Below the pieces are notes generated by a model, which was not told the origin of the DNA, made no database searches, and saw nothing but the letters and a program-made list of their open reading frames with translations. Made by a program: the position numbers and the translations under genes. 5,899 nucleotides of DNA, from positions 2,002 to 7,900 of the forward strand of contig FR890511.1 in the NCBI GenBank assembly GCA_000433415.1, in the 5' to 3' direction. This DNA comes from Clostridium sp. CAG:448 (GTDB taxonomy: Bacteria > Bacillota > Clostridia > Oscillospirales > CAG-272). Positions 5,602 through 5,899 of this stretch are shown here, in pieces; position 1 is the first letter of the stretch, and every line of letters starts with the position of its first letter.

Positions 5602-5899
5602 TCAGTCAAGGATATTTCCGTCCGTGGAGACGGTCACGACCTGCCAGGGGATGAATTTGCCGCTGTTCTGCAAAGCGGTTTTTGCCGCGTGCTCCAGTCC
5701 GCCGCAGCAGGGGACCTCCATGCGCACGACGGTCACGCTCCGGATGTCGTTGCGGCGGATGATCTCGGTGAGCTTTTCGGCGTAGTCCACACTGTCCAGT
5801 TTGGGGCAGCCGATCAGCGTGATGTGCCCTTTGATGAAGCGCTCGTGGAAGGCGGCGTAGGCGTAAGCCGTGCAGTCGGCGGCGATGAGCAGTTTTGCG
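5602..5899 (-). CDS. Iron-sulfur / ferredoxin-like protein, C-terminal 98 residues (5' end outside window)
   Basis: The frame enters from the window edge as AKLLIAADCTAYAYAAFH and ends STDGNILD. Conserved-looking elements are ADCTAYAYA, LIGCPKLD at 28-35, and VVRMEVPCCGGLEHA near 57-71, with four cysteines at 9, 31, 64 and 65. This pattern matches the C-terminal part of a clostridial protein usually annotated as a 4Fe-4S-binding or ferredoxin-like protein of roughly 260-280 residues, whose N-terminal ferredoxin motifs would lie upstream of this window. The naming is from memory of the motif pattern, and the function is uncertain, possibly electron transfer or metal or cofactor sensing. A strong terminator follows, so it is probably transcribed separately from the exporter operon. 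Confidence 0.82.
   Translation of the reverse strand, partial: AKLLIAADCTAYAYAAFHERFIKGHITLIGCPKLDSVDYAEKLTEIIRRNDIRSVTVVRMEVPCCGGLEHAAKTALQNSGKFIPWQVVTVSTDGNILD

Noticed and set aside
5405..5785. 126-codon plus-strand frame spanning the terminator and the iron-sulfur protein gene
   Set aside because: It crosses the terminator and is antisense to the real gene; no promoter or recognisable product.

Overview
The window looks like a chromosomal piece of a Clostridia-type Firmicute, perhaps Oscillospiraceae-like. That placement rests on protein resemblance, a consensus sigma-A promoter, strong GGAGG ribosome binding sites and U-tailed hairpin terminators; the species cannot be told. All real genes lie on the minus strand, so transcription runs from high to low coordinates. 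No mobile element, CRISPR array, tRNA or rRNA was seen.

Layout in the direction of transcription. (1) 5899-5602: C-terminal end of an iron-sulfur or ferredoxin-like protein, closed by a strong terminator (5513-5477). (2) 5397-5054: an elaborate leader. It has a near-consensus extended -10 promoter, an 18-codon ORF with an excellent Shine-Dalgarno, a first terminator-like hairpin (A), two abutting 19-nt hairpin repeats, and a second terminator-like hairpin (B). Two more short ORFs are chained by stop/start overlaps (TGATG, then ATGA) into the next gene. (3) 5053-3248: a predicted ATPase of the ABC class (PF09818/COG3044 type). (4) 3188-1389: a full ABC exporter half-transporter. (5) 1323-1: a second half-transporter, cut by the window edge inside its nucleotide-binding domain.

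Genes 3 to 5 have gaps of only 59 and 65 nt, with no terminator or promoter seen between them, and probably form one operon. The two half-transporters are likely partners in a heterodimeric exporter. The PF09818 ATPase in front of them is soluble; its role here is unknown. The only convincing promoter for the operon is upstream of both terminator-like hairpins, so expression must require readthrough. Leader ORFs, alternative pairings and exporter genes together resemble ribosome-mediated attenuation, as known for the Bacillus subtilis bmrB-bmrC-bmrD locus. The leader is the most interesting part of this window.
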